Assembly (NCBI GenBank): GCA_900756575.1
Contig: CAAEKQ010000130.1
Span: forward strand, 1 to 21,414
Direction of reading: 5' to 3'
DNA length: 21,414 nt
Origin: an uncultured Oscillospiraceae bacterium
GTDB taxonomy: Bacteria > Bacillota > Clostridia > Oscillospirales > Oscillospiraceae
Below the pieces are notes generated by a model that made no database searches, was not told where the DNA came from, and worked only from the letters and a program-made list of their open reading frames with translations. Positions within the stretch are counted from its first letter, which is position 1. Every line of letters begins with the position of its first letter. The position numbers were made by a program, and so were the translations under genes. This document shows positions 1-6,349 of this stretch, one piece after another.

Positions 1-1
1 G

Positions 2-742
2 GCCCGCCCGGGCCGAAAATTAAAACCCGGCGCCGAGGTTTCCTTCGGAGATGGAGAACTGACTGCCACCATCGCCGAGGATCTGCTGGAGGGAAAAAAG
101 ATCGTACAGTTCCACTATGAGGGCATCTTTTTAGAGATTCTGGAACGGCTGGGCAAAATGCCGCTGCCGCCTTATATCAAAGAGGAGCTGCAAAACGGCG
201 AGCGGTATCAGACCGTCTATTCCCGGGTTACCGGCTCGGCGGCGGCGCCCACTGCGGGATTGCATTTCACCAAGGAGCTGCTGCAAAAAATCCGGGATAT
301 GGGCGTGGACATCGCCTATGTGACCCTTCATGTGGGCCTGGGCACCTTCCGCCCGGTGTCGGCGGAGGAGGTTACCGATCACCATATGCACTCGGAGTTC
401 TGCATGATTTCCAAGGAAACCGCCGAGCTGCTCAACGAAACCCATCGCAGGGGCGGACGGATCGTCTGCGTGGGCACCACCTCCTGCCGCACCCTGGAGA
501 GTTTTGCACAGGAGGACGGCACCTTTGAGGAGCGTTCCGGCTGGACGGACATCTTTATCTATCCCGGCTATCGGTTCAAGGCCATGGATGCGCTGGTGAC
601 CAACTTCCACCTGCCTGAGAGCACCCTGGTGATGCTGGTGTCGGCCTTCGCGGGACGGGAGCATATTCTGAATGCTTACAACACGGCAGTCAAGGAACGC
701 TATCGCTTCTTCAGCTTTGGAGATGCAATGTTCATCGAATAA
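2..742 (+). CDS. queA: S-adenosylmethionine:tRNA ribosyltransferase-isomerase (QueA), 5' end missing
   Basis: This is the C-terminal 246 residues of QueA, whose 5' end lies outside the window. The frame is open from base 2, well upstream of the first ATG at 158, so that ATG is not the start. QueA transfers and isomerises the ribosyl moiety of SAM onto preQ1 in tRNA, giving epoxyqueuosine. Recognisable family stretches are LERLGKMPLPPYIK, VTGSAAAPTAGLHFT, VTLHVGLGTFRPV, a VGTTSCRTLES motif and the C-terminal FYPG-like IYPGYRF followed by NFHLPESTLVMLVSAF. The protein ends in the usual RYRFFSFGDAMFIE. The stop codon is 11 bases before tgt, the preceding enzyme of the same pathway, so the two are almost certainly cotranscribed. 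Family assignment is from conserved motifs and synteny and is very secure. Confidence 0.97.
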   Translation, partial: ARPGRKLKPGAEVSFGDGELTATIAEDLLEGKKIVQFHYEGIFLEILERLGKMPLPPYIKEELQNGERYQTVYSRVTGSAAAPTAGLHFTKELLQKIRDMGVDIAYVTLHVGLGTFRPVSAEEVTDHHMHSEFCMISKETAELLNETHRRGGRIVCVGTTSCRTLESFAQEDGTFEERSGWTDIFIYPGYRFKAMDALVTNFHLPESTLVMLVSAFAGREHILNAYNTAVKERYRFFSFGDAMFIE

Positions 743-753
743 ACGGAGGGACT

Positions 754-1884
754 ATGTTTAAGGTAATCAAAACGGAGGGCCTGGCGCGGCGGGGCGAATT
801 CACCTGTCCCCATGGCACGGTACAGACCCCGGTTTTCATGAATGTGGGAACCCAGGGCGCCATTAAGGGTGCCCTCAGTGCCTTTGATCTCGAGCACATC
901 GGCACTCAGATCGAGCTTAGCAACACCTATCACCTGCACCTGCGTCCCGGCGACCAGGTGGTTAAGGCCATGGGAGGACTGCACAAGTTCATGACCTGGA
1001 ACGGCCCGATTTTGACGGATTCCGGCGGATTTCAGGTGTTTTCTCTGTCCGGCCTGCGGAAGATCACCGAGGAGGGTGTAACGTTTGCCTCCCATCTGGA
1101 CGGCCACAGGATTTTTATGGGCCCCGAGGAGAGCATGCAGATTCAGTCTAACCTGGGTTCGGATATCGCCATGGCCTTTGATGAGTGCGTGGAGAATCCG
1201 GCCCCCAGAAAGTACGTGAAGGATTCCGTGGAGCGGACGCAGCGCTGGCTGGAGCGGTGCATCAAAGAACTGGATCGGCTGAACAAGCTGCCGGATACCG
1301 TGAATCCCGGCCAGGTGCTCTTTGGTATCAACCAGGGCGGCACCTATGACGATCTTCGAATCTGGCATATGCAGCAGCTGCGGAATATGCCGGTGGCTGG
1401 TGTGGCAATCGGCGGTCTTGCGGTGGGGGAACCCACGGAGACCATGTATCACATCCTCGACGTGCTGGCGGATTATACGCCCGAGGATAAGCCCCGGTAT
1501 CTCATGGGTGTGGGCACGCCCAGCAATATCATCGAGGCGGTGGCAAGAGGCGTTGACTTTTTCGACTGCGTGATGCCTGCAAGAAATGCCCGCCATGGCC
1601 GCCTGTTCACCTGGGAAGGCGCTATCAATATGAAAAACGCCAAGTATATCTATGACGACAAGCCCATTGACCCCCAGTGCGACTGCCCGGTTTGCCGCCG
1701 CTATACCCGCAGCTATATCCACCACCTGTTCAAGGCGGAGGAGATGCTGGCCATGCGGCTTTCCGTTATGCACAACCTGTATTTCTACAATAAGCTGGCA
1801 GAACGGATCCGGGAGGCCATCGATACGGACACATTTGCAGACTTCCGAGGGGAATATTCCGAGAAGCTGGCAAGAAAGATTTAA
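754..1884 (+). CDS. tgt: queuine/preQ1 tRNA-guanine transglycosylase (Tgt)
   Basis: This complete 376-aa enzyme exchanges the wobble guanine of GUN-anticodon tRNAs for preQ1; QueA then acts on the product. Catalytic features are visible. Asp89 in LTDSGGFQVFSLSG fits the general base, and Asp271 in VDFFDCVMPARNARHG fits the nucleophile. The zinc site is Cys309, Cys311 and Cys314 (CDCPVC) plus His340, with the 26-residue gap expected of the bacterial family. Length matches bacterial Tgt. The start ATG is preceded closely by CGGAGGG at 744-750. It lies 11 bases downstream of queA, in the common queA-tgt-yajC order. A separate promoter follows the stop, so yajC can also be expressed independently. 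Confidence 0.97.
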   Translation: MFKVIKTEGLARRGEFTCPHGTVQTPVFMNVGTQGAIKGALSAFDLEHIGTQIELSNTYHLHLRPGDQVVKAMGGLHKFMTWNGPILTDSGGFQVFSLSGLRKITEEGVTFASHLDGHRIFMGPEESMQIQSNLGSDIAMAFDECVENPAPRKYVKDSVERTQRWLERCIKELDRLNKLPDTVNPGQVLFGINQGGTYDDLRIWHMQQLRNMPVAGVAIGGLAVGEPTETMYHILDVLADYTPEDKPRYLMGVGTPSNIIEAVARGVDFFDCVMPARNARHGRLFTWEGAINMKNAKYIYDDKPIDPQCDCPVCRRYTRSYIHHLFKAEEMLAMRLSVMHNLYFYNKLAERIREAIDTDTFADFRGEYSEKLARKI

Positions 1885-1891
1885 TTTGGCC

Positions 1892-1920
1892 TTGCAATTC
1901 TGGTCATATCACCGTATAAT
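1892..1920 (+). promoter_or_regulatory. sigma-A promoter for yajC
   Basis: TTGCAA at 1892-1897 and a perfect TATAAT at 1915-1920 are separated by exactly 17 bp. The start of transcription would fall near 1927, about 27 bases before the yajC ATG and just upstream of its CGGAGGA ribosome binding site. No terminator separates tgt from yajC, so yajC probably gets both read-through from queA-tgt and its own transcripts. Confidence 0.75.
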
Positions 1921-1953
1921 ATTGTTTGCTGAATAAAAAACGGAGGAATTATC

Positions 1954-2274
1954 ATGTCTTTTTCCATTCTGACTGCTGCAAGCGGCAACACCACTGCCAG
2001 CCTGCTGACCACCCTGCTGCCCTTTGTCGTCCTGATCGTCGTATTCTACTTCCTGCTGATCCGTCCCGAGAACAAGAAGAAGAAGGCCCTCAGCGAGATG
2101 CGGGATTCTCTTTCCGTGGGCGATGAAGTCACCACCATCGGCGGTATCGTGGGCAAGGTTGTCCACATCAAGGACGATCTGGTGACCATCGAGACCAGCG
2201 AGGATCGCGTTCGCATCCAGTTCACCCGCTGGGCTATTTCCACCAAGGGCACCCAGACTCAGGAGTCCAAGTAA
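1954..2274 (+). CDS. yajC: preprotein translocase accessory subunit YajC
   Basis: A 106-aa single-pass membrane protein of the YajC family, an accessory component associated with the SecDF part of the Sec translocase. A short polar N-terminus is followed by a membrane helix at about residues 17-36, then the family hallmark IRPENKKKK at the cytoplasmic face. The small cytoplasmic domain contains SVGDEVTTIGGIVGKVV and ends DRVRIQFTRWAIS. The start is set by CGGAGGA about eight bases upstream; an upstream ATG at 1926 is in another frame. secD and secF do not follow here. Instead a strong intrinsic terminator begins about 15 bases after the stop. Placement beside tgt is typical of bacteria. Confidence 0.95.
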   Translation: MSFSILTAASGNTTASLLTTLLPFVVLIVVFYFLLIRPENKKKKALSEMRDSLSVGDEVTTIGGIVGKVVHIKDDLVTIETSEDRVRIQFTRWAISTKGTQTQESK

Positions 2275-2288
2275 GGGATAATACCTGA

Positions 2289-2333
2289 TCCTCTCACATA
2301 CTCTGTATGGAGTACTGTGAGAGGAGTTTTTTT
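2289..2333 (+). terminator. intrinsic terminator or attenuator overlapping the next gene's RBS
   Basis: A 15-bp stem pairs TCCTCTCACATACTC (2289-2303) with GAGTACTGTGAGAGGA (2310-2325), with one bulged C at 2315 and a TGTATG loop, followed after one base by seven Ts (2327-2333). This is a canonical yajC terminator. The T-run ends at the base before the ATG at 2334, and the only RBS-like sequence (GAGAGGAG, 2319-2326) lies in the 3' arm. The hairpin could therefore both terminate transcription and mask the RBS of the next gene. Confidence 0.85.
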
Positions 2334-2720
2334 ATGAAGGGAATCAAGCTGGCAAAGGGAATCGTCATCGGTGCAGCGGGGGCGATGGTGACGGCACTGA
2401 TTTTGGGGACGATCGCGGCGGCGATGATCCACGGCGGCGTCATCCCTATGGGCGGCATGGCCTACTGCGCCTGGGGAATCACGCTGGTTGCGGGAATTGC
2501 GGCCGGAATACTGGCGGCGAACATCACCGGACAGATGCGGCTTCCGATGGCGTTGGCGGCGGGCGGGATTTATCTGCTGCTGGCGCTGATCCTGCGGGGA
2601 CTGATTTTCGGCAGTCTCGGGGAGAAGCCGTGGATCACCGTGATTGTGATCTGCCTGGGTGCCATGGGCGGCGCCATGACCCAATCCGGCGGAAAAACAC
2701 GCCGCCGGAGAGTCCGATAG
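2334..2720 (+). CDS. TIGR04086-type four-helix membrane protein
   Basis: A 128-aa, strongly hydrophobic protein with about four membrane helices (residues ~8-31, 40-62, 71-92 and 99-117) and a basic C-terminal tail ending KTRRRRVR. Small size, topology and position between yajC and SCIFF match the TIGR04086 family of uncharacterised clostridial membrane proteins, a family I know largely by this neighbourhood. The function is unknown. I place the start at ATG 2334, giving MKGIKLAKG before helix 1. A longer frame can start at ATG 2307, but that codon lies in the loop of the yajC terminator. Expression probably depends on read-through of that hairpin. The protein could plausibly act in membrane handling or export of the SCIFF peptide, but this is inference only. 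Confidence 0.8.
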   Translation: MKGIKLAKGIVIGAAGAMVTALILGTIAAAMIHGGVIPMGGMAYCAWGITLVAGIAAGILAANITGQMRLPMALAAGGIYLLLALILRGLIFGSLGEKPWITVIVICLGAMGGAMTQSGGKTRRRRVR

Positions 2721-2751
2721 GCGAGAAACCTTCGGAAAAATGAAAAAGCGA

Positions 2752-2780
2752 TTGCATTCTACTGGGGGCTATGCTATAAT
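2752..2780 (+). promoter_or_regulatory. strong extended -10 promoter for scfA
   Basis: TTGCAT (2752-2757), a 17-bp spacer and a perfect TATAAT (2775-2780) preceded by TGC, that is an extended -10. Transcription would start near 2787, about 26 bases before the scfA ATG. This is among the best promoters in the window and suggests the peptide is abundantly transcribed. Confidence 0.8.
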
Positions 2781-2812
2781 ATGCAGAGAATATCACTCAG
2801 GGAGGTAAGATT

Positions 2813-2959
2813 ATGGAACATATTAAAACGCTGACCGGCGCTACGCTCAAGGAGAGCGCTTGTAAGGGCGGCTGCGGTGAGTGTCAGACCTCTTGCCAGT
2901 CTGCCTGCAAAACTTCCTGCACGGTTGCCAACCAGAAGTGCGAGAACAAGGATCGCTGA
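2813..2959 (+). CDS. scfA: SCIFF ranthipeptide precursor (seven-cysteine variant)
   Basis: This 48-aa peptide is too short for the usual ORF cut-off. It starts MEHIKTLTGATLKESA and continues with the SCIFF core CGECQTSCQSACKTSCTVAN before ending KCENKDR. GGAGG at 2801-2805 sits seven bases before the ATG. SCIFF ('six cysteines in forty-five') peptides are near-universal in Clostridia and are modified by the adjacent radical SAM enzyme, which forms a Cys-Thr thioether. Cysteines here are at 17, 21, 24, 28, 32, 36 and 43, so there is one more than the family norm; the extra is Cys17. Cys32 and Thr37 lie where the characterised clostridial crosslink was mapped, as I recall it. The biological role of SCIFF is not established; quorum-type regulation has been proposed for relatives. 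Confidence 0.95.
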   Translation: MEHIKTLTGATLKESACKGGCGECQTSCQSACKTSCTVANQKCENKDR

Positions 2960-2981
2960 GCGACGTGATTTTTGGCAAAAA

Positions 2982-3005
2982 GGGGAGGGGCGTATGTCCC
3001 TCCCC
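2982..3005 (+). promoter_or_regulatory. intercistronic hairpin between scfA and scfB (possible attenuator)
   Basis: GGGGAGGG (2982-2989) and CCCTCCCC (2998-3005) form a perfect 8-bp GC stem with an 8-base loop. It is followed by GTTTGCTGGTTATTTT, which is only loosely T-rich. It looks like a leaky terminator or mRNA-stabilising hairpin that would give many more copies of the peptide message than of the enzyme message. An scfB RBS, TAAGGAG, follows at 3028-3034. Confidence 0.65.
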
Positions 3006-3041
3006 GTTTGCTGGTTATTTTGAACGGTAAGGAGAAATATT

Positions 3042-4394
3042 ATGGTACATACATTTTCGGCGCTGGGCTGCAATATCGCGGTAGATGTCAACAGTGGCGC
3101 GGTTCATGTGCTGGATCAGCTGAGCTATGATCTGCTCCATGCGGCGGGCCAGTGTCCGGACACCATGCCGGTACTGGAGGGTGTGGATCCCAAGGAAGCG
3201 GAAAAGGCGTGGCAGGAGCTGATGGGACTTAAGGATCAGGGACTGCTGTTTACCCCCATGGACTATGTGGACCCTGCGGAAGCCGTGCCCAAGGATGCAC
3301 CGGTGAAGGCGCTCTGCCTCCATGTGTCACACGACTGCAACCTCAGATGCAAATACTGCTTTGCCTCCACCGGCGATTTCGGTACCGGCCGGAAGATCAT
3401 GCCCCCCGAGGTTGCCATTCGCGCCATTGAATGGGTGGCGAAAAAGTCCGGCAAGCGGCACAATATCGAGGTGGATTTCTTCGGCGGCGAGCCCCTGATG
3501 GCAATGGAGACCGTAAAGGCGACGGTGGACTATGCCCGGGCTCATGAGGAGGAATGGGGCAAGCATTTCCGCTTTACCATGACCACCAACGGCGTGCTGC
3601 TCAGCGACGAGAATATCAAATACTTCAACGAGAACATGGACAACTGCGTCCTGTCCCTGGACGGACGCAAGGAGGTCAATGACCGCAACCGCCTGACCGT
3701 CAACGGCAAGGGCAGCTACGATTTGATCGTGCCCAAGTTCCTAAAGCTCATCGCCCAGCGGGACAAGAACAAGGATTATTACGTCCGCGGCACCTTTACC
3801 CACGAGAATCTGGACTTCTCACAGGATGTTCTGAGCATTGCAGACCTGGGCGTGGACAGTATTTCCGTGGAGCCTGTTACTGCCGACGATTCCGATCCAT
3901 ATGCCCTGCGGGAGGAAGACCTGCCCACCATCTACGCCGAATACGAAAAGCTGGCGAAGATCATGCTCCAGCGGAAGGACTTCAACTTCTTCCATTTCAA
4001 CGTGGATCTCACACAGGGCCCCTGCGTTATCAAGCGGATGCGCGGCTGCGGTGCCGGATGTGAGTATGTGGCTGTGACCCCTGACGGCGATATTTATCCC
4101 TGCCACCAGTTCGTAGGGAAGGAAGAGTACCGAATGGGCAGCATTTTGACCGACGAGTTCAATATGGACATCGCCAACACCTTCGCCGGCCTGAACATCT
4201 ACACCCGGGACGACTGTCAGGACTGCTGGGCGCGGTTCTATTGCAGCGGCGGATGTTCCGCGGCAAACCTCAATGCCAACGGCGATATGAAGAAGCCCTA
4301 CAAGCTGGGCTGCGATATGCAGCGGAAACGGCTGGAGTGCGCCATCGCCATGCGGGCCATTGAAGCCGGTCTGGCGGAAATTCCTCAGGAATAA
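3042..4394 (+). CDS. scfB: radical SAM/SPASM SCIFF peptide maturase
   Basis: A 450-aa thioether-forming maturase of the TIGR03974 type that installs the crosslink in SCIFF. Residues ~1-85 form an N-terminal peptide-binding (RRE-like) region, including LDQLSYDLL. The radical SAM cluster motif is Cys99-Cys103-Cys106 (CNLRCKYC), followed by a VDFFGGEPL SAM-binding motif. The C-terminal SPASM region is cysteine-rich: GPCVIKRMRGCGAGC, a PDGDIYPCHQF motif, DDCQDCWARFYCSGGCS and a final GCDMQRKRLEC. These provide ligands for auxiliary 4Fe-4S clusters. Length agrees with the family. A good RBS (TAAGGAG) precedes the ATG. It lies 82 bases after scfA, separated by a GC-rich hairpin, and is closed by a terminator. 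Anaerobic sulfatase-maturase or PqqE identity is excluded by the upstream SCIFF gene. Confidence 0.95.
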   Translation: MVHTFSALGCNIAVDVNSGAVHVLDQLSYDLLHAAGQCPDTMPVLEGVDPKEAEKAWQELMGLKDQGLLFTPMDYVDPAEAVPKDAPVKALCLHVSHDCNLRCKYCFASTGDFGTGRKIMPPEVAIRAIEWVAKKSGKRHNIEVDFFGGEPLMAMETVKATVDYARAHEEEWGKHFRFTMTTNGVLLSDENIKYFNENMDNCVLSLDGRKEVNDRNRLTVNGKGSYDLIVPKFLKLIAQRDKNKDYYVRGTFTHENLDFSQDVLSIADLGVDSISVEPVTADDSDPYALREEDLPTIYAEYEKLAKIMLQRKDFNFFHFNVDLTQGPCVIKRMRGCGAGCEYVAVTPDGDIYPCHQFVGKEEYRMGSILTDEFNMDIANTFAGLNIYTRDDCQDCWARFYCSGGCSAANLNANGDMKKPYKLGCDMQRKRLECAIAMRAIEAGLAEIPQE

Positions 4395-4413
4395 ACGATA
4401 GTGAATGAAATTT

Positions 4414-4448
4414 ACACCTCGTACAGAAATGTGCGGGGTGTTTTCTTT
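4414..4448 (+). terminator. intrinsic terminator after scfB
   Basis: ACACCTCGTAC (4414-4424) pairs along its whole length with GTGCGGGGTGT (4431-4441) if G-U pairs are allowed, around an AGAAAT loop. TTTCTTTC follows. This closes the SCIFF operon. Confidence 0.8.
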
Positions 4449-4728
4449 CACCCTAAATAGCGTGGTTTTGTGCAATTTGACCACAATATATTGAGGAAAT
4501 GGGCTCAAAACGGCCTGCCAGGTTACGAAGTTTACATAAATATATCGACATAATTATATGGCATAATGAACAAAAATGTAAAAACATATTGCTATTTCAG
4601 CAAGTTTGGAGTATATTATGTTTGCAGTGATGGAATTGCGCTGTGTATAACCCTGTGGAAAAAATAATTTCCAGAGTTTCCGGTATATCGCAGTAGCTTG
4701 TCCCATAGGTTCTATGGGGGTGAGAGCC
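4449..4728 (+). promoter_or_regulatory. AT-rich intergenic leader with candidate promoters for spoIIM-xerD
   Basis: About 280 bases without a supportable gene on either strand, clearly more AT-rich than its surroundings. Candidate sigma-A promoters are TTGCTA (4589-4594)-17 bp-TATATT (4612-4617) and TTGCAG (4622-4627)-18 bp-TATAAC (4646-4651). Three CATAA elements at 4535, 4549 and 4562 recur every 13-14 bp within imperfect tandem copies of CATAAnTATAT. A sporulation sigma factor might read this region, but I see no convincing sigma-E match. No riboswitch fold was recognised. Confidence 0.45.
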
Positions 4729-5283
4729 ATGTACGATCCTGCCGGAGGGGCACGGGGAATTCCATCGGTAAAGCGGTGCGGTGCAATGCTGCTGATGCTG
4801 TTTTTAACCGGCGTGGCGCTGGGATGTGTCCTGGCCCAATGGCTGGGGCTTCGGTGTTATATCACGGCTGAAGAAGATAAGTCCTTTGATGCGGCTTTGA
4901 TTCGCGTGCTGCTTTGGAACGCAAAGTTCCTGCTGACTTCTTATCTGCTGGCCTTTTCACCCGGCGGGACGCTGCTGCTTCCACTGCTGTTTGGAGCAGA
5001 AGGGGCGCTGCTGGGGGCGCTGTTTGGCGCAGTGCTTTCGGCCCAGGGGGCGGCAATGCTGCCGTGCCTGGTAGCGATGCTGCTGTTTCGGCTGGTTCTG
5101 GTGGTGCCCTATGGGTTTCTGCTGGGGCTATGGTGCATGCGGCAGAGCCTTGGGTTTGGGAGCGAGCAGGATCGCAGCGCATTTGGCGTATTGGCTTTGA
5201 CCGGAGCGGTGCTTCTGGCGGCATCGCTGCTGGAGTGTACCGTGGCAAAAGACGCTGCCTATTTTCTGAGATTCGGAGTTTGA
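4729..5283 (+). CDS. spoIIM: stage II sporulation protein M-like membrane protein
   Basis: A 184-aa polytopic membrane protein with hydrophobic segments at about residues 18-38, 66-86, 88-106, 109-137 and 153-170. The stretch LLWNAKFLLTSYLLAFSPGG, followed by glycine-rich helices, resembles the HNAKYL-glycine/helix core of B. subtilis SpoIIM. SpoIIM acts with SpoIID and SpoIIP in peptidoglycan remodelling during forespore engulfment. Position directly before xerD matches the spoIIM-xerD order of many Firmicutes. It is somewhat short (SpoIIM is about 210 aa) and diverged, so motif and synteny carry the call together. I chose ATG 4729, because GGGGGTGAG lies six bases before it; the ATG at 4714 overlaps that RBS. 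The stop is seven bases before the xerD start. Role in sporulation is inferred. Confidence 0.7.
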   Translation: MYDPAGGARGIPSVKRCGAMLLMLFLTGVALGCVLAQWLGLRCYITAEEDKSFDAALIRVLLWNAKFLLTSYLLAFSPGGTLLLPLLFGAEGALLGALFGAVLSAQGAAMLPCLVAMLLFRLVLVVPYGFLLGLWCMRQSLGFGSEQDRSAFGVLALTGAVLLAASLLECTVAKDAAYFLRFGV

Positions 5284-5290
5284 TTGTAGA

Positions 5291-6175
5291 ATGGATACCT
5301 ATCTGGCTGAGTACGAACGCTATCTGAAGGATGAAAAACACGCATCTGCCAACACCGTTTCCTCGTATATGCGGGATCTGAAGCAGTTTGCGTCATATAT
5401 TGCAGAGCGGCAGTTGGAGCTCACCCAGGTCACCCAGGAGCGGATCAGCACCTATCTGGACTATCTGTCCGGCCAGGGCAAATCTCCGGCTACGGTCTCT
5501 CGTGGTCTTGCGTCCATTAAGGGCTTTTATCACCATCTGCTGGATCAGGGCGTGGTTGAGGAAAATCCGGCCATCCATGTGGCGGCGGTCAAGGCAGAGA
5601 AAAAGCTGCCTCAGGTGCTCACCGGCAAAGAGGTGGAGCGTCTTCTGGCCCAGCCCAAGTGCACCGATATGAAGGGCTACCGGGACAAGGCCATGCTGGA
5701 GCTGCTTTACGCCACCGGCATCCGGGTGACGGAACTGATCTCCCTCGACATCACCGACGTGAATCTGGCAGGCAGCTTTATCCGCTGCGAGAGCAAGGGG
5801 AAGGAGCGAATCATTCCGCTGTATCCTGCGGCGGTGGATGCACTGGCGGTGTACATACAGAACATTCGCTCCAAGATGATTGCGGACATCGACGAGCAGG
5901 CGCTGTTCGTCAACATGAACGGCGACCGCATGAGCCGTCAGGGGTTCTGGAAGATCGTCAAGAGCTATCAGGAAAAGGCGCATATCGACAAGGATATTAC
6001 GCCCCATACCCTGCGCCACAGCTTCGCGGCCCATCTGCTGGAGAACGGTGCGGATCTCCATTCCATCCAGGAGATGATGGGGCACAGCGACATTTCCTCC
6101 ACCCAGGTCTATGCCCAGCTGGTCAAGCAGCAGCTCAAGTCTGTCTATAATAAGAGCCATCCCAAGGCAATGTGA
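5291..6175 (+). CDS. xerD: tyrosine recombinase XerD
   Basis: A 294-aa tyrosine recombinase, the normal XerD length. An N-terminal SAM-like core-binding domain (residues ~1-95) precedes the catalytic domain. All six active-site residues are present: Arg145 (ATGIRVTEL), Lys169 (SKGKERIIPL), His239 and Arg242 (HTLRH), His265 (MMGHSDISS) and nucleophile Tyr274 (TQVYAQL). XerD resolves chromosome dimers at dif with XerC. It is cotranscribed with the spoIIM-like gene, only seven bases away, as in B. subtilis spoIIM-xerD (ripX). A terminator follows 20 bases after the stop. The gene is intact, and housekeeping rather than element-borne by context. Confidence 0.93.
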   Translation: MDTYLAEYERYLKDEKHASANTVSSYMRDLKQFASYIAERQLELTQVTQERISTYLDYLSGQGKSPATVSRGLASIKGFYHHLLDQGVVEENPAIHVAAVKAEKKLPQVLTGKEVERLLAQPKCTDMKGYRDKAMLELLYATGIRVTELISLDITDVNLAGSFIRCESKGKERIIPLYPAAVDALAVYIQNIRSKMIADIDEQALFVNMNGDRMSRQGFWKIVKSYQEKAHIDKDITPHTLRHSFAAHLLENGADLHSIQEMMGHSDISSTQVYAQLVKQQLKSVYNKSHPKAM

Positions 6176-6195
6176 TCCATTGAAAAAATGATAAA

Positions 6196-6225
6196 AGTCC
6201 GTCGGAGCGTCCGACGGGCTTTTTG
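6196..6225 (+). terminator. intrinsic terminator after xerD
   Basis: AGTCCGTCGG (6196-6205) pairs with CCGACGGGCT (6211-6220), 10 bp with one G-U pair and an AGCGT loop, followed by TTTTT. Confidence 0.9.
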
Positions 6226-6279
6226 CGCAAATTGCCGTGTTTTTTGCCGGAATATTGGGCAAAATGGACAAATCAATAC

Positions 6280-6308
6280 TTGCGGGAACCGGGAACGGAT
6301 GGTATAAT
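6280..6308 (+). promoter_or_regulatory. extended -10 promoter for the DUF624-like/HAD operon
   Basis: TTGCGG (6280-6285), 17-bp spacer and TATAAT (6303-6308) preceded by TGG (extended -10). The predicted start near 6315 leaves a 35-base leader ending in AAGGAG (6337-6342). This supports ATG 6350, not the upstream TTG at 6323, as the gene start. Confidence 0.75.
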
Positions 6309-6349
6309 TACAAAATACGAGATTGAATACGCAGCAAAGGAGACTCCCT

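Noticed and set aside
3042..4394. Anaerobic sulfatase-maturating enzyme or PqqE-type identity for the radical SAM protein.
   Set aside because: The SCIFF precursor lies directly upstream, and length and SPASM cysteine pattern fit the SCIFF maturase family.
4449..4728. A riboswitch or structured RNA gene in the leader of the spoIIM-like gene.
   Set aside because: Only short weak inverted repeats were seen (for example GTGGT/ACCAC); no known riboswitch core was recognised.
6323..6349. TTG at 6323 as start of the DUF624-like protein.
   Set aside because: It would place the AAGGAG ribosome binding site inside the coding region and begins only about 8 bases after the predicted transcription start; ATG 6350 has correct spacing.
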